Shown here: in pieces, positions 16,678-25,921 of the stretch
How the letters are laid out: the number at the start of each line of letters is the position of its first letter
Position numbering within the stretch: position 1 is the first letter of the stretch
Origin: Cryobacterium lactosi
Lineage (GTDB): Bacteria > Actinomycetota > Actinomycetes > Actinomycetales > Microbacteriaceae
DNA: 64,000 nucleotides
Direction of reading: 5' to 3'
NCBI RefSeq assembly: GCF_004403945.1
Contig: NZ_SOHM01000012.1
Span: forward strand, 62,001 to 126,000
The notes under the pieces: model-generated
Databases searched by the model: none
Told to the model about the DNA's origin: nothing
Seen by the model: the letters and a program-made list of their open reading frames with translations, nothing else
Position numbers and translations under genes: made by a program

Positions 16678-17805
16678 TTATTCCGTGACGACGGCTGAGG
16701 TGCGGCGGCGCTTGTGCGCCGCTCGGGCCAGTGCCACCTCGATGAGTTCGTCGATCAGCTGGGGGTAGGTGTACCCGCTGGCCAGCCAGCAACTGGGGAA
16801 CATCGAGATGGGCGTGAAGCCGGGCATGGTGTTGATCTCGTTGATCACCCAGCCGTCGGCAGTGAGAAAGAAGTCCACCCTGGCCAGGCCGCCGGCGTCG
16901 ATGGCCTCGAAAGCCCGCACGGCGATGCGCTGCATCTCGGCCAGATCGGCCGGGGCGAGGTCCGCCGGGCAGACCAGCTCGATGCCCGCAGCGTCGAGGT
17001 ATTTGGCGGCAAAGTCGTAGAAGTCGCGGCCGGTGACCACGACCTCTCCCGCCACCGAGGCGTGCGCGGGGTCGCCGGGGCGGCCCTGCAGAACGGCGAC
17101 CTCGAGTTCGCGGCCCACCAGTCCGGCCTCGATGAGCACCTTGTCGTCCTCGGCGAGGGCCACGGCCATCGCCTCGGCCAGCTGGTCGGGGCTGGCGACC
17201 CGGCTCACGCCCACGCTGGAGCCGGCCCTGGCCGGCTTCACGAAGGCGGGCAGCCCGAGCTCGGCCAGCGCCGCGTAAGCCTGGTCGGGTGTTTCGGCCC
17301 AGTCGTCCGCGGTGACGGTGTGCCAGGGCGCGACGGCCAGCCCGGAGTGCTGCAGAACGGTCTTGGTGAAGTGCTTGTCCATGCCCAGGGCGGACGCGAG
17401 GACACCGGAACCCACGAACGGCAGATCGACAAGTTCGAGCATCCCCTGCACAGTGCCGTCTTCGCCGTACGGGCCGTGCAGGATGGGGAAGACCAGGTCG
17501 ACCGAGCCGAGGCTGCGGCGGCCGGACCCGTCGACGACGGTCAGTTCGCGGCTTGCTGCGCTGTCTGGCCAGAGCACCCGGCTGCCGTTGTCGGTGACCT
17601 CGGGCAAGGCCGCTGCAGACAACGTGAACTTGGTCGGGTCGTCGTCTTCGAGCACGAAGGCGCCGTCGCGGGTGATGCCGACCGGGATGACCGTGTAACG
17701 GTCCCGGTCAATTGCCGCGAGTACCCCGCCCGCTGTGGCGCAGCTGATCGAATGTTCGCTTGAACGCCCCCCAAACAGCAGCGCTACCGTGAGCTTGTCC
17801 GTCAT
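16678..17805 (-). CDS. ddl: D-alanine--D-alanine ligase
   Basis: An ATP-grasp enzyme that makes the D-Ala-D-Ala end of the peptidoglycan precursor. The 375-residue protein begins MTDKLTVALLFGGRSSEHSIS, with the substrate loop. FPILHGPYGEDGTVQG and VKPARAGSSVGVSRV are the classical motifs, and the C-terminal part has INEINTMPGFTPISMFP with metal ligands. I chose ATG 17805: AAAGGA lies 6 nt upstream and the protein starts at its conserved N-terminus. A GTG at 17820 in the same frame would use up that ribosome binding site. The start lies inside the 3' end of gpsA, an unusually long same-strand overlap. Confidence 0.95.
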   Translation of the reverse strand: MTDKLTVALLFGGRSSEHSISCATAGGVLAAIDRDRYTVIPVGITRDGAFVLEDDDPTKFTLSAAALPEVTDNGSRVLWPDSAASRELTVVDGSGRRSLGSVDLVFPILHGPYGEDGTVQGMLELVDLPFVGSGVLASALGMDKHFTKTVLQHSGLAVAPWHTVTADDWAETPDQAYAALAELGLPAFVKPARAGSSVGVSRVASPDQLAEAMAVALAEDDKVLIEAGLVGRELEVAVLQGRPGDPAHASVAGEVVVTGRDFYDFAAKYLDAAGIELVCPADLAPADLAEMQRIAVRAFEAIDAGGLARVDFFLTADGWVINEINTMPGFTPISMFPSCWLASGYTYPQLIDELIEVALARAAHKRRRTSAVVTE

Positions 17806-18835
17806 CAATGGTCCTTTCACCCTGCGGTGCGCCGGAGTCAGTGGTGAGGTGCGGCGCGATATCCCGCGGCTTCAGCGTACCTGCCAGCACCTGGCGTACC
17901 TGTTCGACGATGGGCATGTCGACACCCTTGGCGCGGGCCAGCTCGAGGATCGGGCTCACGGATGCCAGACCCTCCGTGGTCTGCTGCATCTGGGCGATGA
18001 CGTCGTTGTAGCTGTAGCCCTGGCCGAGCAGTCGCCCGGCGGTGTTGTTGCGGGACAGCGGCGACTGGCAGGTGGCGATCAGGTCGCCGAGGCCCGCCAG
18101 GCCCGCCAGGGTCTCCGGCTGGGCGCCGTAGGCCACCGCGAAATCGGTCATCTCCACGAGGCCGCGGGTGATGATCGACGCCTTGGTGTTCTCGCCGTAG
18201 CCGACACCGTCGACGATGCCGATCGCCACGGCGATGAGGTTCTTCAGGACGCCGCCGAACTCGGTGCCGATGACATCCGTGTTCACATACGAGCGGAAGT
18301 ACTTGGTCGTGGCCAGGAGGGCGACGGCGTGCGCCGTCTCCAGGCTCGAGGAGGAGACCACCGCGGCGGTGGGCTGCTCCTTGGCGATCTCCAGGGCGAG
18401 GTTGGGCCCGGAGATGGCGGCGATGCGGGACGGATCGATCGGCAGGACCTGCTCGATGATCTCGCTCATCCGCAACCCGGAGGAGCGTTCGACGCCCTTC
18501 ATCAGCGACACGATGATGGCGCCAGGAGCCAGGAACGGCTCCGCCTGGATGAGGTTCTCGCGCAGGGACTGGCTTGGCACCGACACGAAGACCTGCTCGG
18601 CGCCGGCCAGGGTCAGGTCGAGCCTGGAGGTGGCGCGGAGGCCCACGGGAAGGTTGATGCCGGGCAGGTAGTCGCTGTTGCGGCGCCCTTCGGTGATCTC
18701 CCTGGCCAGCTCGGGGCGGCGGGCCCAGAGGACCACATCCGCTCCCCCGTCGGTGAGGATCTTCGCAAACGTGGTGCCCCAGCTTCCCGCGCCGAGTACG
18801 GCGACTCGGGTGCCTGGCTGGACTTTAGGCTTCAA
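17708..18835 (-). CDS. gpsA: NAD(P)H-dependent glycerol-3-phosphate dehydrogenase
   Basis: GpsA reduces dihydroxyacetone phosphate to sn-glycerol 3-phosphate for phospholipid synthesis. It shows the Rossmann motif VAVLGAGSWGTTFAKIL, the substrate region LMKGVERSSGLRMSEI, the catalytic Lys in GTEFGGVLKNLIAVAIG, and the C-terminal GLAGLGDLIATCQSPLSRNN. At 375 residues it is about 30-40 longer than usual. The extra tail after RDIAPHLTT runs 98 bp into ddl in another frame. The other frames contain stops right at the ddl ribosome binding site, so a one-base change near the end would restore an ordinary junction. The start appears to be TTG 18835, overlapping the plsC stop by 11 bp. Confidence 0.92.
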   Translation of the reverse strand: MKPKVQPGTRVAVLGAGSWGTTFAKILTDGGADVVLWARRPELAREITEGRRNSDYLPGINLPVGLRATSRLDLTLAGAEQVFVSVPSQSLRENLIQAEPFLAPGAIIVSLMKGVERSSGLRMSEIIEQVLPIDPSRIAAISGPNLALEIAKEQPTAAVVSSSSLETAHAVALLATTKYFRSYVNTDVIGTEFGGVLKNLIAVAIGIVDGVGYGENTKASIITRGLVEMTDFAVAYGAQPETLAGLAGLGDLIATCQSPLSRNNTAGRLLGQGYSYNDVIAQMQQTTEGLASVSPILELARAKGVDMPIVEQVRQVLAGTLKPRDIAPHLTTDSGAPQGERTIDDGQAHGSAAVWGAFKRTFDQLRHSGRGTRGN

Positions 18836-19622
18836 AACGGCCGGTCTCTTTCTGGTCGTGCTCAGAGGGGTTCCAGCGTTTGGCCGGTGCGGTCTCGTTG
18901 CGCAGGTCTTCGAGCAGTGCGGTGATGGCGTCCATCACCACGGCGGTCGCCTCGTTCAGCGTGGCCGTGTCAAGGTTGCGGCCGCGGAACTCGGCCAGGT
19001 CGATCGGGTCGCCGATCTTCACCAGGATGGTCTTGCGCGGGAACAGGTGCAGCTTCTTGGAGTAACGCTCCATCAGCTGCTGGGTGCCCCAGTGCGCTGC
19101 GGGCACGATGGGGATGCCCTGCTCCAGGGCGATGCGCACGGCGCCGCTCTTGCCGCGCATGGGCCACAGCTCCGGGTCACGGGTGAGCGAGCCTTCCGGG
19201 TAGACCACCACCATCTGGCCGCGCTCGACCAGGCGACGGGCGGCCTTGACGGGCTCGCTGCCGCGTACCGAACCGCCGCGCTGCACCGGAATCTGACCCG
19301 ACTTCGTCAGCAGCCAGCCGGCGACGGGCAGCTTGAACAGCGACGCCTTGGCCAGGAACCTCGGCAGCCGGCCGAGCTTCCAGCTGACCATGCCCATCAC
19401 GATCGGGTCGATCTCGCTGTAGTGATTGGGCGAGAACACGAACGCGCCCTGACGCGGGAACTTATGACCGTCGACGATCTTGTACCGGGCGGCCACGTTC
19501 ATCGCCGGGACCACCAGCACGGCCAGCAGCCAGAAGATCGAGGGTTTGCTCTTCTCGGAGCGGGACCTGCGGCTGGTCGTCACCGTCGACGGAGTGGAAT
19601 CTGGCACGTTTGAATCTGGCAC
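18825..19622 (-). CDS. plsC: 1-acyl-sn-glycerol-3-phosphate acyltransferase (PlsC family)
   Basis: A membrane-associated acyltransferase that makes phosphatidic acid from lysophosphatidic acid. The acyltransferase block I NHYSEID (HX4D) is near residue 70. Block III VVVYPEGSLTRDPE and block IV IPIVPAAHWGTQQ follow. A hydrophobic helix near residues 27-45 (FWLLAVLVVPAMNVAA) should anchor it to the membrane. GTG at 19622 is preceded by AGGA and lies 7 bp after the murA stop; the longer frame into murA has no support. It sits with gpsA, which supplies its glycerol phosphate backbone. Other family members act on different acceptors, so the exact substrate is inferred. Confidence 0.88.
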   Translation of the reverse strand: MPDSNVPDSTPSTVTTSRRSRSEKSKPSIFWLLAVLVVPAMNVAARYKIVDGHKFPRQGAFVFSPNHYSEIDPIVMGMVSWKLGRLPRFLAKASLFKLPVAGWLLTKSGQIPVQRGGSVRGSEPVKAARRLVERGQMVVVYPEGSLTRDPELWPMRGKSGAVRIALEQGIPIVPAAHWGTQQLMERYSKKLHLFPRKTILVKIGDPIDLAEFRGRNLDTATLNEATAVVMDAITALLEDLRNETAPAKRWNPSEHDQKETGRFEA

Positions 19623-19629
19623 AGTGCCA

Positions 19630-21045
19630 TTATCCTGCGAGATCGAAGTCAGCTCCCAGTAGACGCAGCTTGGTGATGAAGTTCTCGTACCCACGGCTGA
19701 TGATGCCCACGTTGCTCACGGTGGAGGTGCCCTCGGCCGTGAGGGCCGCGATGAGGTGGCTGAAGCCACCGCGCAGGTCAGGAACCTCGATGTCGGCGCC
19801 GACGAGCTTGGTGGGCCCGGCGATGACGGCGGAGTGGTTGAAGTTGCGCTGGCCGAACCGGCACGGGTGCCCGCCGAGGCATTCGCGGTGGATCTGGATG
19901 GTCGCGCCCATCTCGACCAGAGCGTCGACGAAGCCGAAGCGCTGCTCGTAGACGGTCTCGTGCACGATCGACACGCCGTGGGCGTGGGTCAGTGCGATCA
20001 CGAGCGGCTGCTGCCAGTCGGTCATGAAGCCGGGGTGGACATCCGTTTCAATGATGACGGGCTTGAGGTCGCCGCCCGGGTGGTAGAACCGGATGCCGTC
20101 GTCGTGGATGTCGAACGCGCCGCCGACCTTGCGGAAGACGTTGAGGAAGGTGAGCATCTCGGCCTGCTTGGCGCCGCCGACGAAGATGTCGCCGTCGGTG
20201 GCCAGCGCGGCCGCGGCCCAGCTGGCGGCCTCGTTGCGGTCGAACAGGGCGCGGTGCTGGTAGCCCTGCAGGCTGTCGACACCCTCGATGCGGATCACTC
20301 GGTCGGTGTCGACCGTGATGATGGCGCCCATCTTCTGCAGGATGTTGATGAGATCCATGATCTCGGGCTCGATGGCCGCGTTCTTCAGCTCGGTGATGCC
20401 CTCGGCGCGCACGGCGGTGAGCAGGACCTGCTCGGTGGCGCCCACGCTCGGGTAGGGCAGCTCCACCTTGGTGCCCTTGAGGCCGTTCGGCGCGGACATG
20501 CGGATGCCGTTGGGCTGCTTCTCGACGACGGCGCCGAACTTGCGCAGAACCTCGAGGTGGTAGTCGATGGGACGGTCGCCGATGCGGCAGCCGCCCAGGT
20601 CGGGGATGAAGGCTTCGCCGAGGCGGTGCAGCAGCGGGCCGCAGAACAGGATCGGGATGCGGGAGGAGCCGGCGTGGGCGTCGATGTCGGCGTAGTGGGC
20701 GCTCTCCACGTCCACCGGGTCGAGCATCAGGCTGCCGGGCTCGTCGCCCTCGGTCACCTTGACGCCGTGCGCCTCGAGCAGGCCGCGCACGATGCGCACG
20801 TCGCTGATGTTCGGCACGTCGCGCAGGATGCTGGGCGTCTCACCGAGGAGGGCGGCGACCATGGCCTTGGTGACCAGGTTCTTGGCACCCTTGACCTCGA
20901 TGCGGCCGATCAGCGGGCGTCCGCCGCGGATGGTGATCTTGTCGCCTACCAGGCCCACATTGGCTCCATGGCTTTGCGCGTTACCACGCTCTGAGTTGTC
21001 TTGAACGTTTTCGCGGACCTGATTGGTGTCTCCGACGATGATCAC
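19630..21045 (-). CDS. murA: UDP-N-acetylglucosamine 1-carboxyvinyltransferase
   Basis: MurA transfers enolpyruvate to UDP-GlcNAc, the first committed step of peptidoglycan synthesis. The 471-residue protein has the conserved [16 protein letters not shown] (catalytic Lys-Asn), [15 protein letters not shown], and the active-site loop [12 protein letters not shown] with the Cys that fosfomycin attacks. [16 protein letters not shown] and [15 protein letters not shown] are further family signatures. An N-terminal extension of about 35 residues precedes the EPSP-synthase-like core. The GTG start overlaps the leuD stop by 4 bp (GTGA) with GGCAGG upstream, coupling leucine and cell-wall genes in one minus-strand operon. 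Confidence 0.95.
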   Translation of the reverse strand: MIIVGDTNQVRENVQDNSERGNAQSHGANVGLVGDKITIRGGRPLIGRIEVKGAKNLVTKAMVAALLGETPSILRDVPNISDVRIVRGLLEAHGVKVTEGDEPGSLMLDPVDVESAHYADIDAHAGSSRIPILFCGPLLHRLGEAFIPDLGGCRIGDRPIDYHLEVLRKFGAVVEKQPNGIRMSAPNGLKGTKVELPYPSVGATEQVLLTAVRAEGITELKNAAIEPEIMDLINILQKMGAIITVDTDRVIRIEGVDSLQGYQHRALFDRNEAASWAAAALATDGDIFVGGAKQAEMLTFLNVFRKVGGAFDIHDDGIRFYHPGGDLKPVIIETDVHPGFMTDWQQPLVIALTHAHGVSIVHETVYEQRFGFVDALVEMGATIQIHRECLGGHPCRFGQRNFNHSAVIAGPTKLVGADIEVPDLRGGFSHLIAALTAEGTSTVSNVGIISRGYENFITKLRLLGADFDLAG

Positions 21046-21650
21046 AAATTTACCTGCCTTGCGGGGAGAGTGCGGGGGCGCCAGGGCTCCCGGTGGGATT
21101 CGAATTCTGCGATTCGCGCTTCATCGCGCAGGGTGAGGCCGATATCGTCAAGCCCTTCCAGCAGTCGCCATCTAGTGTATTCGTCGACCTCGAATGAGAC
21201 TGTGAGGTCGCCGACACTGGCAGTACAGGCAACCAGATCCACGGTCAGTTCTATTCCGGGGTCGGCTTCGAGAACTCGCCACAGGGTCTCCGCGTCGGCC
21301 TCGCTGATCTGGCCGGCGAGCAGTCCCTGCTTGCCGGAGTTGCCGCGGAAGATGTCGCCGAACCGGGGGCTGAGCACAACATCGAAGCCGAAATCGCGAA
21401 GCGCCCAGACGGCGTGTTCCCGTGAGGATCCGGTGCCGAAGTCGGCGCCGACCACGAGGACCCGGGGGTTCTGGTAGGCAGATTGGTTGAGAATGAACTC
21501 AGGATCCTGGCGCCATCCGTAGAAGAGGGCGTCTTCGAACCCGGTCTTGGTGACACGTTTGAGGAACACCGCGGGGATGATCTGGTCGGTGTCGACGTTG
21601 GACCGGCGCATGGGGACGGCAACGCCGGTGACGGTGGTGAATTTCTGCAT
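21042..21650 (-). CDS. leuD: 3-isopropylmalate dehydratase small subunit
   Basis: LeuD is the swivel-domain subunit that with LeuC isomerises 2-isopropylmalate to 3-isopropylmalate in leucine synthesis. It shows [20 protein letters not shown] near residue 13, [17 protein letters not shown] (substrate loop) near residue 70, and [15 protein letters not shown]. The 202-residue length is normal. ATG at 21650 matches the family N-terminus [13 protein letters not shown] and lies 11 bp after the leuC stop; the open frame beyond it overlaps leuC and is a shadow. Confidence 0.96.
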   Translation of the reverse strand: MQKFTTVTGVAVPMRRSNVDTDQIIPAVFLKRVTKTGFEDALFYGWRQDPEFILNQSAYQNPRVLVVGADFGTGSSREHAVWALRDFGFDVVLSPRFGDIFRGNSGKQGLLAGQISEADAETLWRVLEADPGIELTVDLVACTASVGDLTVSFEVDEYTRWRLLEGLDDIGLTLRDEARIAEFESHREPWRPRTLPARQVNL

Positions 21651-21661
21651 GTCGGGCGCTC

Positions 21662-23161
21662 CTACAGCTTCGCGGTCGTGAGATCGGCGGGCACAGCGCT
21701 GGCCGGGATGGTGCCGTCCTGCACGAGGTCCCAGGGGCTGGACAGGGTGCCTCGGATGGCCGTGGCTGCGGCCACGAGCGGGGAGACCAGGTGGGTGCGT
21801 CCGCCCTTGCCCTGCCGTCCCTCGAAGTTGCGGTTGCTGGTGGAGGCGCAACGCTCCCCGGGGGCGAGCTGGTCGGGGTTCATGCCCAGGCACATCGAGC
21901 AGCCGGCGAAGCGCCACTCGGCGCCGAATGCGAGGAAGATCTTGTCGAGGCCCTCGGCCTCGGCTTCGATCCGCACGCGCGCGGAGCCGGGTACCACGAG
22001 CATCCGCACGCCGTCGGCGATGGCCTTGCCCTTGATGATGTCGGCGGCGGCACGCAGGTCTTCGACCCGGCTGTTGGTGCAGGAGCCGAGGAAGACGGTG
22101 TCGACACGGATGTCCTTCATGGCTGTCCCTGCGGCCAGGTCCATGTATTCGAGGGCGCGCTCGGCGGCGCTGCGCTCGTTGGCGTCGTCGATGTCGGCGG
22201 GGTTGGGCACGGTGTCGCTGAGGGAGACGCCCTGGCCGGGGTTGGTACCCCAGGTCACGAAGGGTTCCAGGGTGTCGGCGTCGAGGATGACCTCGGCGTC
22301 GAAGGTGGCGCCCTCATCGGTGGCCAGGGTGTCCCAGTACTCGACGGCGGCATCCCAGTCGGCGCCCTGCGGCGCGTGTGCGCGGCCTTCGAGGTAGGCA
22401 TAGGTGGTGGCATCCGGAGCGACCATGCCGGCGCGGGCACCCGCCTCGATCGACATGTTGCAGATGGTCATTCGGCCCTCCATGGAGAGGGCGCGGATGG
22501 CGCTGCCGCGGTATTCGAGCACGTAACCTTGGCCGCCGCCGGTGCCGATCTTGGCGATCACGGCCAGAATGATGTCTTTGGCGGTGACGCCGGGGCGCAG
22601 GGCACCGTTCACGGTGATGGCCATGGTCTTGAACGGCTTGAGCGGCAGCGTCTGGGTGGCCATGACGTGCTCCACCTCGCTGGTGCCGATGCCCAGCGCC
22701 ATGGCGCCGAAGGCTCCGTGGGTGGAGGTGTGCGAGTCGCCGCAGACCACGGTGATGCCCGGCTGCGTCAGGCCCAGCTGGGGGCCGACGACGTGCACGA
22801 TGCCCTGTTCGATGTCGCCCAGCGAGTGCAGCCGGATGCCGAACTCGGCGCAGTTCTTGCGCAGGGTCTCGATCTGGGTGCGGCTGGTGAGGTCGGCGAT
22901 GGGCCGGTCGATCGCCAGGGTCGGCGTGTTGTGGTCCTCGGTCGCGATCGTGAGGTCCGGCCGGCGGACGGGGCGACCGGCCAGGCGCAGACCGTCGAAG
23001 GCCTGCGGGCTGGTGACCTCGTGCACGAGGTGCAGGTCGATGTAGATGAGGTCGGGGGTGCCGTTCTCGCCCTTGGCCACCAGGTGCTTGTCCCAGACCT
23101 TCTCGGCCAGGGTGCGGGGACGGATCTCCGTGGGTGAGTCCGTGTTCACTGCGTTAGTCAT
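21662..23161 (-). CDS. leuC: 3-isopropylmalate dehydratase large subunit
   Basis: LeuC is the catalytic subunit of isopropylmalate isomerase, carrying a 4Fe-4S cluster. The three cluster cysteines are visible in [28 protein letters not shown] and the following Cys. Other motifs are [45 protein letters not shown] and [16 protein letters not shown]. Starting at ATG 23161 gives 499 residues and the usual N-terminus leading to [13 protein letters not shown]. The upstream leader holds a strong inverted repeat (23207-23247) that could control expression. It is the first gene of the operon running through leuD, murA, plsC, gpsA and ddl. Confidence 0.96.
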   Translation of the reverse strand: MTNAVNTDSPTEIRPRTLAEKVWDKHLVAKGENGTPDLIYIDLHLVHEVTSPQAFDGLRLAGRPVRRPDLTIATEDHNTPTLAIDRPIADLTSRTQIETLRKNCAEFGIRLHSLGDIEQGIVHVVGPQLGLTQPGITVVCGDSHTSTHGAFGAMALGIGTSEVEHVMATQTLPLKPFKTMAITVNGALRPGVTAKDIILAVIAKIGTGGGQGYVLEYRGSAIRALSMEGRMTICNMSIEAGARAGMVAPDATTYAYLEGRAHAPQGADWDAAVEYWDTLATDEGATFDAEVILDADTLEPFVTWGTNPGQGVSLSDTVPNPADIDDANERSAAERALEYMDLAAGTAMKDIRVDTVFLGSCTNSRVEDLRAAADIIKGKAIADGVRMLVVPGSARVRIEAEAEGLDKIFLAFGAEWRFAGCSMCLGMNPDQLAPGERCASTSNRNFEGRQGKGGRTHLVSPLVAAATAIRGTLSSPWDLVQDGTIPASAVPADLTTAKL

Positions 23162-23206
23162 GTTCGTGCGTCTTCCTCGGGAACGGTGGTCAGCCAACGA
23201 CAAACT

Positions 23207-23247
23207 CCGCGACGAGTGGGCCTTGTTAGATACGAGACTCGTCGCGG
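23207..23247 (-). promoter_or_regulatory. Perfect 11-bp inverted repeat in the leuC leader
   Basis: CCGCGACGAGT and its exact complement flank a 19-nt spacer, ending about 46 nt before the leuC start. No T-tract follows, so it is not an ordinary terminator. It may be an operator (leuCD genes in actinobacteria are controlled by IclR-type LtbR/NdgR regulators) or an RNA hairpin. Confidence 0.5.
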
Positions 23248-23426
23248 CACAGAAGAAGAAGTCGACGTTGCAGCACACCTCAGGCTAACACTGCAGCCGC
23301 GATCTCAAGCCCGCGAACTGTGAGCTTTGCACTTAGAAGTGGCGCATCCTGGTGCTGACTCTCGGTTCGCGGATGCTCGGGCCGCGTGCTCGGCGGTGGG
23401 CGCTGGCCATAGCGGGACGGCCGACG

Positions 23427-23432
23427 TATGGT
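23427..23432 (+). promoter_or_regulatory. Candidate -10 element (leaderless start) for the MFS gene
   Basis: TATGGT lies 6 nt before the ATG at 23439. No ribosome binding site is present. Confidence 0.4.
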
Positions 23433-23438
23433 GTGCGC

Positions 23439-25103
23439 ATGACAACGGTGGCGGCTGGGCAGAAGACAGGCAGGGTGCTGGTGGTGATCCTGCTGGCCCA
23501 GTTCATCATCGTCGTCGACTCGACGTTCATGAACGTGTCGCTGTCCACGCTCGTGGCGGATTTCGACACCACCGTCACCGGCATCCAGAACGCCATCACG
23601 TTGTACACCCTGGTGATGGCGGCGTTCATGATCGCGGGCGCCAAGGTGGGCGACATCATCGGCCGCAAACGCGCCTTCGTGATCGGACTCACCGTGTACT
23701 CGGTGGGCACGACCACCACCGCCCTCTCCCCCAGCCTGGGTGTCTTCATTCTGGGCTGGTCGATCCTCGAGGGTCTCGGCGCGGCCATGATGCTCCCCGC
23801 GATGATGTCCCTGATCGTGTCGAACTTCCCCGCAGGTCCCGCCCGCGCGAAGGCCTATGCCGGTTTTGCCGCCATCGCGGGCATCGCGGCGGGGATCGGA
23901 CCGATCATCGGCGGTCTGTTCACCTCGTACCTGTCCTGGCGGCTGGCCTTCGCCAGCGAACTTCTCGTGGCGCTGTACATCTTCACGCAGCTGAAGATCA
24001 TCAAGGATGCGCCGTTCCTCGGCCGCAAACCGCGCTTCGACTGGACTGGATTCATCCTCAGCTCCGCCGGGCTCATCACCGTGGTCCTCGGCATCGTGAT
24101 GGCCTCGGCGTACGGCCTGTTCGTCAGCCGTGTCGACGTGGAGGTGTTCGGGCAGGTAGTGCTCACAGCCGGCCAGATCTCCCCCACCGTGATCCTCGTG
24201 TCCATCGGACTGCTCGTCCTGATCGTCTTCATCCTGGTGGAGCGGAGCCGCGACCGGCACCACCGCGACACCCTTCTCGATCTGAGTCTCTTCAGCATCC
24301 GGGCCGTCTCATCCGGAACGTCAGTGCAGCTGCTGCAGTACCTCGTGCTGACCGGGTCGATCTTCGCGTTGTCGCTCTATGTGCAGATGGAACTGAACTA
24401 CTCAGCCATCCAGAGCGGGCTCACCCTGCTGCCGCTGTCCCTGGCCGTGCTGCTCTCGGCCGCGGTCAGCGGGCGGATTTTCAGCCGCCGGTTCGCCCCG
24501 CGCTCGGTCATTCTCGCCGGCTTCGCCATCATCGTGCTCGGGGCCGCAACGATGGGGCTGTTGGCCCGGGATGCGACGAGCGGCACCCAGTTCATTCTGG
24601 GGCTGGCGCTGGTCGGGTTCGGGGCGGGAACCATCGCCTCCCAGAACCAGAACCTCATCATGTCGTCGGTGAAACCGCAACGATCCAATGAGACGTCGGG
24701 GGTGATCAACACCGCGCAGAATATCGGGGCGTCCCTCGGTACATCGCTGGCGGGGGCACTGATCCTGTCGGTGTTCGTTCTCACCGCCACGAGCCTGATC
24801 GACGACAGTGCGGCGTTCACTGCGACGGAGCAATCACAACTTGACTCGGCAGTCACCGAGAAGGCGCAGATCATCAGCGACGCCCAGCTCAGCACCGCGA
24901 TCTCGGAGTACCCGTCAGATCAGCAGGAGGCGATGATCGAGATCAATGCCGAGGCGAGGCAGACCTCGCTGACGGTGGTCTATGCCGGACTGGCGCTGGC
25001 CGGTCTCCTCGGTTTCGGCGCCGCCCTGCGGCTGCCGAGAACACCGCCGTTGGCGAGCACCTCGACACGGGCCGGGTCGCCCGCGAAGAAGAACGAGGAC
25101 TAG
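23439..25103 (+). CDS. MFS drug exporter, DHA2 (14-helix) family
   Basis: A 554-residue major facilitator protein with about 14 hydrophobic segments. The first helix carries the DHA2 motif VVILLAQFIIVVDSTFMNVSL (motif D1-like). Motif A is GDIIGRKRAFVIGL, and motif C-like Gly/Pro-rich sequence is GFAAIAGIAAGIGPIIGGLF, typical of proton-coupled exporters. A periplasmic loop near residues 455-500 is polar and rich in Ser, Thr and Gln. Exporters of this group move drugs, dyes or siderophores; the substrate cannot be read from sequence. The shorter ATG 23439 is preferred to upstream frames because the protein then begins just before helix 1 and a -10 hexamer sits directly upstream. Confidence 0.88.
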   Translation: MTTVAAGQKTGRVLVVILLAQFIIVVDSTFMNVSLSTLVADFDTTVTGIQNAITLYTLVMAAFMIAGAKVGDIIGRKRAFVIGLTVYSVGTTTTALSPSLGVFILGWSILEGLGAAMMLPAMMSLIVSNFPAGPARAKAYAGFAAIAGIAAGIGPIIGGLFTSYLSWRLAFASELLVALYIFTQLKIIKDAPFLGRKPRFDWTGFILSSAGLITVVLGIVMASAYGLFVSRVDVEVFGQVVLTAGQISPTVILVSIGLLVLIVFILVERSRDRHHRDTLLDLSLFSIRAVSSGTSVQLLQYLVLTGSIFALSLYVQMELNYSAIQSGLTLLPLSLAVLLSAAVSGRIFSRRFAPRSVILAGFAIIVLGAATMGLLARDATSGTQFILGLALVGFGAGTIASQNQNLIMSSVKPQRSNETSGVINTAQNIGASLGTSLAGALILSVFVLTATSLIDDSAAFTATEQSQLDSAVTEKAQIISDAQLSTAISEYPSDQQEAMIEINAEARQTSLTVVYAGLALAGLLGFGAALRLPRTPPLASTSTRAGSPAKKNED

Positions 25104-25129
25104 GCGCAACTGTCGCCCGTTCGGACTTT

Positions 25130-25152
25130 TGTGCCCGGTGCGCCGGGCGCAC
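25130..25152. terminator. Weak candidate hairpin between convergent genes
   Basis: In the 68-bp gap between the MFS stop and the FHA stop, GTGCCCGG and CCGGGCGCAC can pair imperfectly around TGCG. There is no clear T-tract, so termination here is only a guess. Confidence 0.25.
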
Positions 25153-25171
25153 ATGTCCGATTCGGCACCGG

Positions 25172-25849
25172 TCAGGCCCGGGTGACCTCGACGGCGAATT
25201 CGCCGAGCATCAGTCGAGTGTTGGCTGAAACCGGGGTGCGGATGCCGGGTTCGAGTTCCACCCTGCTCCCGTCGGCGCCGATCAGGCTCACGCCATTGGT
25301 GGAGTGCAGATCGGTGACCGACAGGTCGTCCTCGGCGGACAGCTCCACGAGCGCGTGCGACTTGGAGACCGACCGGGCCGGGTCGACGACGCTGACCATG
25401 GTGGATGGCCGGCGGGTCACGGGCGAGGGGTCACGGCCGAAGACGAGCGATCCGGTCACCGGCATCCGTTGGCCGTCGGCCAGTCGCAGCTGCCAGCCGG
25501 TCACGGTCTGAGCCGGCGCAGCATCGCCCAGGGGTGCACTGACCAAGGCGGCACTGACGGGCATGGCGCTGGCGGGCACGGCGCTGACGGGCACGGCACC
25601 GATGGGCGGGCGCGGCGGCACGGGCGTGGTGCCCAGCGTGGCGGGCACGAACGCGGGGATGGCCAAGACCGCCGGTGACGGACCCGTGGGCGGTGCCGCG
25701 TCTTCCGGCTGCGTCGCCGCCGGGGCGTTCCGCACGGGCGGCACCACGACGAGCGGCTCGGCGTGGGGAACTCGTGCCGTCACCTCGTCGCTTTCGTCGC
25801 TGGACGGGAACATCCCCGGTGGGGGAACGATGAAACCCGGCTTATCCAC
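25172..25849 (-). CDS. FHA domain protein (last gene of the PFNA-type cluster)
   Basis: A 225-residue cytoplasmic protein made of a long Pro/Ala/Val-rich N-terminal half and a C-terminal forkhead-associated domain (about residues 130-222) that should bind phosphothreonine. The FHA landmarks are intact: FGRDPS, SVSKSHA and DLHSTNGV. The N-terminal half contains a short Ala-Val-Pro-Ser repeat from a 15-bp DNA repeat. It is encoded 72 bp downstream of the transglutaminase-like gene and is a likely partner or substrate of the kinase at 42486-44141. In the Bifidobacterium PFNA cluster an FHA gene is also present. Confidence 0.85.
   Translation of the reverse strand: MDKPGFIVPPPGMFPSSDESDEVTARVPHAEPLVVVPPVRNAPAATQPEDAAPPTGPSPAVLAIPAFVPATLGTTPVPPRPPIGAVPVSAVPASAMPVSAALVSAPLGDAAPAQTVTGWQLRLADGQRMPVTGSLVFGRDPSPVTRRPSTMVSVVDPARSVSKSHALVELSAEDDLSVTDLHSTNGVSLIGADGSRVELEPGIRTPVSANTRLMLGEFAVEVTRA
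25535..25598. repeat. Short 15-bp tandem repeat inside the FHA gene
   Basis: Three to four imperfect copies of a 15-bp unit resembling GGCGCTGACGGGCAC encode the Ala/Val/Pro/Ser-rich linker. In-frame expansion or contraction could change linker length between strains. Confidence 0.55.
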
Positions 25850-25921
25850 TGTGCGTCCTAACCACTGTGATCCCTCTTGGGTCCGGGTGGATTCCCGGGC
25901 TCGCGTATCCGCTGATCAAGC

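Noticed and set aside
25535..25598. Short tandem units as a CRISPR array
   Set aside because: Units are 15 bp, in frame within a coding sequence, with no unique spacers.
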